12,164 nt of DNA from Candidatus Levyibacteriota bacterium (GTDB taxonomy: Bacteria; Patescibacteriota; Microgenomatia; Levybacterales; UBA12049), in contig JACPDD010000011.1 of NCBI GenBank assembly GCA_016184205.1, forward strand, positions 1 through 12,164. Direction: 5' to 3'. Within the stretch, counting starts at the first letter, position 1. Each line of letters starts with the position of its first letter. The position numbers and the translations under genes are program-made. Below the pieces are notes generated by a model, which worked only from the letters and a program-made list of their open reading frames with translations, did no database searches and had not been told where the DNA came from. Below, piece by piece: positions 11,127-12,164 of the stretch.

Positions 11127-11858
11127 ATGAGTGGACATTCGAAATGGTCAACAATTAAACGGCAAAAAGGTGCGGCAGATATTAAAAGAGGACAGATGTT
11201 CACCAAAATTGCAAACAGCATAACTATTGCGGTTAAGCAGGGTGGGGCAGTAACCGATCCAGAGTCGAATTCCAGATTAAGATTGGCAATAGATGTAGCC
11301 CGCAGTCAGAATATGCCTAAGGAAAATATTCAAAGGGCAATAGATAGGGGTGCTGGGAAAGGTGGAGCAGGGGATTTGCAGGAAATAATATATGAAGGTT
11401 TTACCTTGGGAGGGGTAAGTGTTGTAATTGAGGCTGCAACAGATAATCCCACCAGAACGACCGCTGAAATTAAGAATTTATTTTCTAAATCTGGAGCGTC
11501 ATTTGGCCAGCCTGGTTCGTCTTCTTACCAATTTCAAAGAGTGGGTTTGATTACGGTTTCCAAGACAAAATCATTTGATGATATTTTTGCGGCCGCAGCT
11601 GAATCAGGCGCCGAAGATGTTGAAGAAGTAGGAGAGGATATTTTTATTTACACTGAACCTACTCAATTGGGAAAAGTAAAAGACGAACTTTCTTCAAGAG
11701 GATTTACAACTGTGGACGCAAGCTATTATTTGAAACCAATGTCTAAAGTTAAGGTAGAGAACAAAGAAACTTATGAAAGAGTGCTAAATTTTCTCTCTTC
11801 TCTTGAGGGATTGGATGATGTACAGAAAGTTTACTCAAACTTAAGCTATGAAACTTAG
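11127..11858 (+). CDS. yebC: YebC/PmpR family protein (translation factor or transcriptional regulator)
   Basis: A 243-residue protein, normal for the TACO1/YebC family. It starts MSGHSKWSTIKRQKGAADIKRG, the family hallmark, followed by RLRLAIDVARSQNMPKENIQRAIDRG (residues ~48-74), YEGFTLGGVSVVIEA and TDNPTRTTAEIKNLFSKSG, and the C-terminal acidic AAESGAEDVEEVGEDIFIYTEP and LSSLEGLDDVQKVYSNL. Members have been described as DNA-binding regulators, and recent work links the family to relief of ribosome stalling at proline-rich sequences. The second role would fit a genome carrying a polyproline protein and EF-P, though the genes are not adjacent. A TTG at 11097 would add ten non-family residues and is rejected. 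The usual neighbour ruvC is absent, and the sequence after the stop changes character. Confidence 0.95.
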   Translation: MSGHSKWSTIKRQKGAADIKRGQMFTKIANSITIAVKQGGAVTDPESNSRLRLAIDVARSQNMPKENIQRAIDRGAGKGGAGDLQEIIYEGFTLGGVSVVIEAATDNPTRTTAEIKNLFSKSGASFGQPGSSSYQFQRVGLITVSKTKSFDDIFAAAAESGAEDVEEVGEDIFIYTEPTQLGKVKDELSSRGFTTVDASYYLKPMSKVKVENKETYERVLNFLSSLEGLDDVQKVYSNLSYET

Positions 11859-11898
11859 CACAAGAGCAAGGTTATTTCGCAGAAAGATCCCAACTTTA

Positions 11899-12164
11899 CA
11901 TACGGTAAATAAGAGGCAAATATTTATTATTGCCGTATTTATTCCGAATTTTTCGGCGTTGAAACGGTTTGCCTGCGGTATTTTAACGTCTTTGGCCCAA
12001 AGCAGGCGCTCGATGATGAATACGCCGTTGTGGTGCCGAAGTTTATCCACTGTTTTTTAAATGACCAACAGACTCCGATTTTCGGCAATGGGAAACAGTC
12101 CCGTGATTTTACCTATATTCAAAACGTTGTTTCGGCAAACATCCTCGCGGCCACGGCGCCGGGC
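11899..12164 (+). pseudogene. Fragment of an NAD-dependent sugar-nucleotide epimerase/dehydratase (SDR), frameshifted and cut by the window end
   Basis: The frame ending at 12164 reads YYCRIYSEFFGVETVCLRYFNVFGP, then VPKFI, then FGNGKQSRDFTYIQNVVSANILAA. These are the LRYFNVFGPRQ, IPKFI and GDGxQxRDFxYVxDVV motifs of extended SDR proteins (UDP-glucose 4-epimerase and related enzymes). In this frame a TAA stands at 11910-11912. In the frame one base over, 11899-11919 reads HTVNKRQ, matching the YxxxK catalytic segment (with His for Tyr) at exactly the right spacing, so one base appears to be missing around 11917-11921. No start is visible, and nothing between 11859 and ~11898 matches the family. 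The G+C content is clearly higher than in the rest of the window. It is either a broken gene from elsewhere or a chimeric contig end. Confidence 0.7.

Noticed and set aside
1..12164. CRISPR array, transposase, phage or toxin-antitoxin genes
   Set aside because: I saw no regularly spaced direct repeats and no recognisable transposase, integrase, phage or toxin motifs. The repeats present are few, divergent palindromes.
1..12164. Alternative genetic code with UGA read as glycine
   Set aside because: TGA ends genes at expected lengths (3023, 10327), and no conserved gene needs read-through of TGA.

Overview
The window looks like a contig of a Candidate Phyla Radiation (Patescibacteria) bacterium, most likely of the Microgenomates group. 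This is inferred from gene style rather than from any marker search. The signs are a modest G+C content by eye, short proteins stripped to core domains (an M24 peptidase without its N-domain, a LytR_C protein without an LCP domain), surface proteins of unknown function, tightly packed genes joined by TAATG or TAATATG, few Shine-Dalgarno sites, and TTCGACAGG-type dispersed repeats. TGA ends genes at the expected family lengths, so the standard bacterial code fits and the UGA-Gly code of Gracilibacteria does not.

Left part (1-2437). The first ~100 bases are a broken-off piece of a LeuB-type dehydrogenase on the plus strand, joined abruptly to a minus-strand cluster. In transcription order that cluster is a membrane-anchored Ig-like protein (2437-2012), a secreted protein (2012-1215), an M24 prolidase-like peptidase (1215-547), and an unrecognised protein (535 to about 110) cut by the junction. 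The cluster starts from a near-consensus promoter whose -35 box overlaps that of a divergent promoter for the gene at 2511.

Middle (2511-4901). A degenerate metallo-beta-lactamase-fold protein lacking the metal motif is followed by replicative helicase DnaB and a 95-residue proline/glycine-rich protein coupled to dnaB by TAATG. A perfect 12-bp terminator stem ends this unit and also lies directly at the 3' end of a minus-strand tRNA-Leu(CAA).

Right operon (4988-10351, plus strand). The order is a NIF3-like protein, EF-P, an MFS transporter, an Lgt-like membrane protein lacking catalytic residues, an RluA/RluD-type pseudouridine synthase with a ~60-residue insert, a membrane-anchored LytR_C protein, and a 51-residue single-span membrane protein. 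From EF-P onward the genes abut or overlap, so one transcript is likely. EF-P has arginine rather than lysine at its domain I tip and sits 1.2 kb from the polyproline gene, a likely client.

Right end (10327-12164). A TPR protein (minus) and YebC/PmpR (plus) diverge from two overlapping consensus promoters. After yebC the sequence switches to G+C-richer DNA encoding part of a sugar-nucleotide epimerase, with a frameshift. Both window ends therefore carry pieces of unrelated metabolic genes joined abruptly, which suggests contig-end chimerism or rearrangement. The most interesting internal signals are the dispersed repeat family at two start codons and inside one gene, the polyproline/EF-P pair, and the pseudo-enzyme-like MBL and Lgt relatives.
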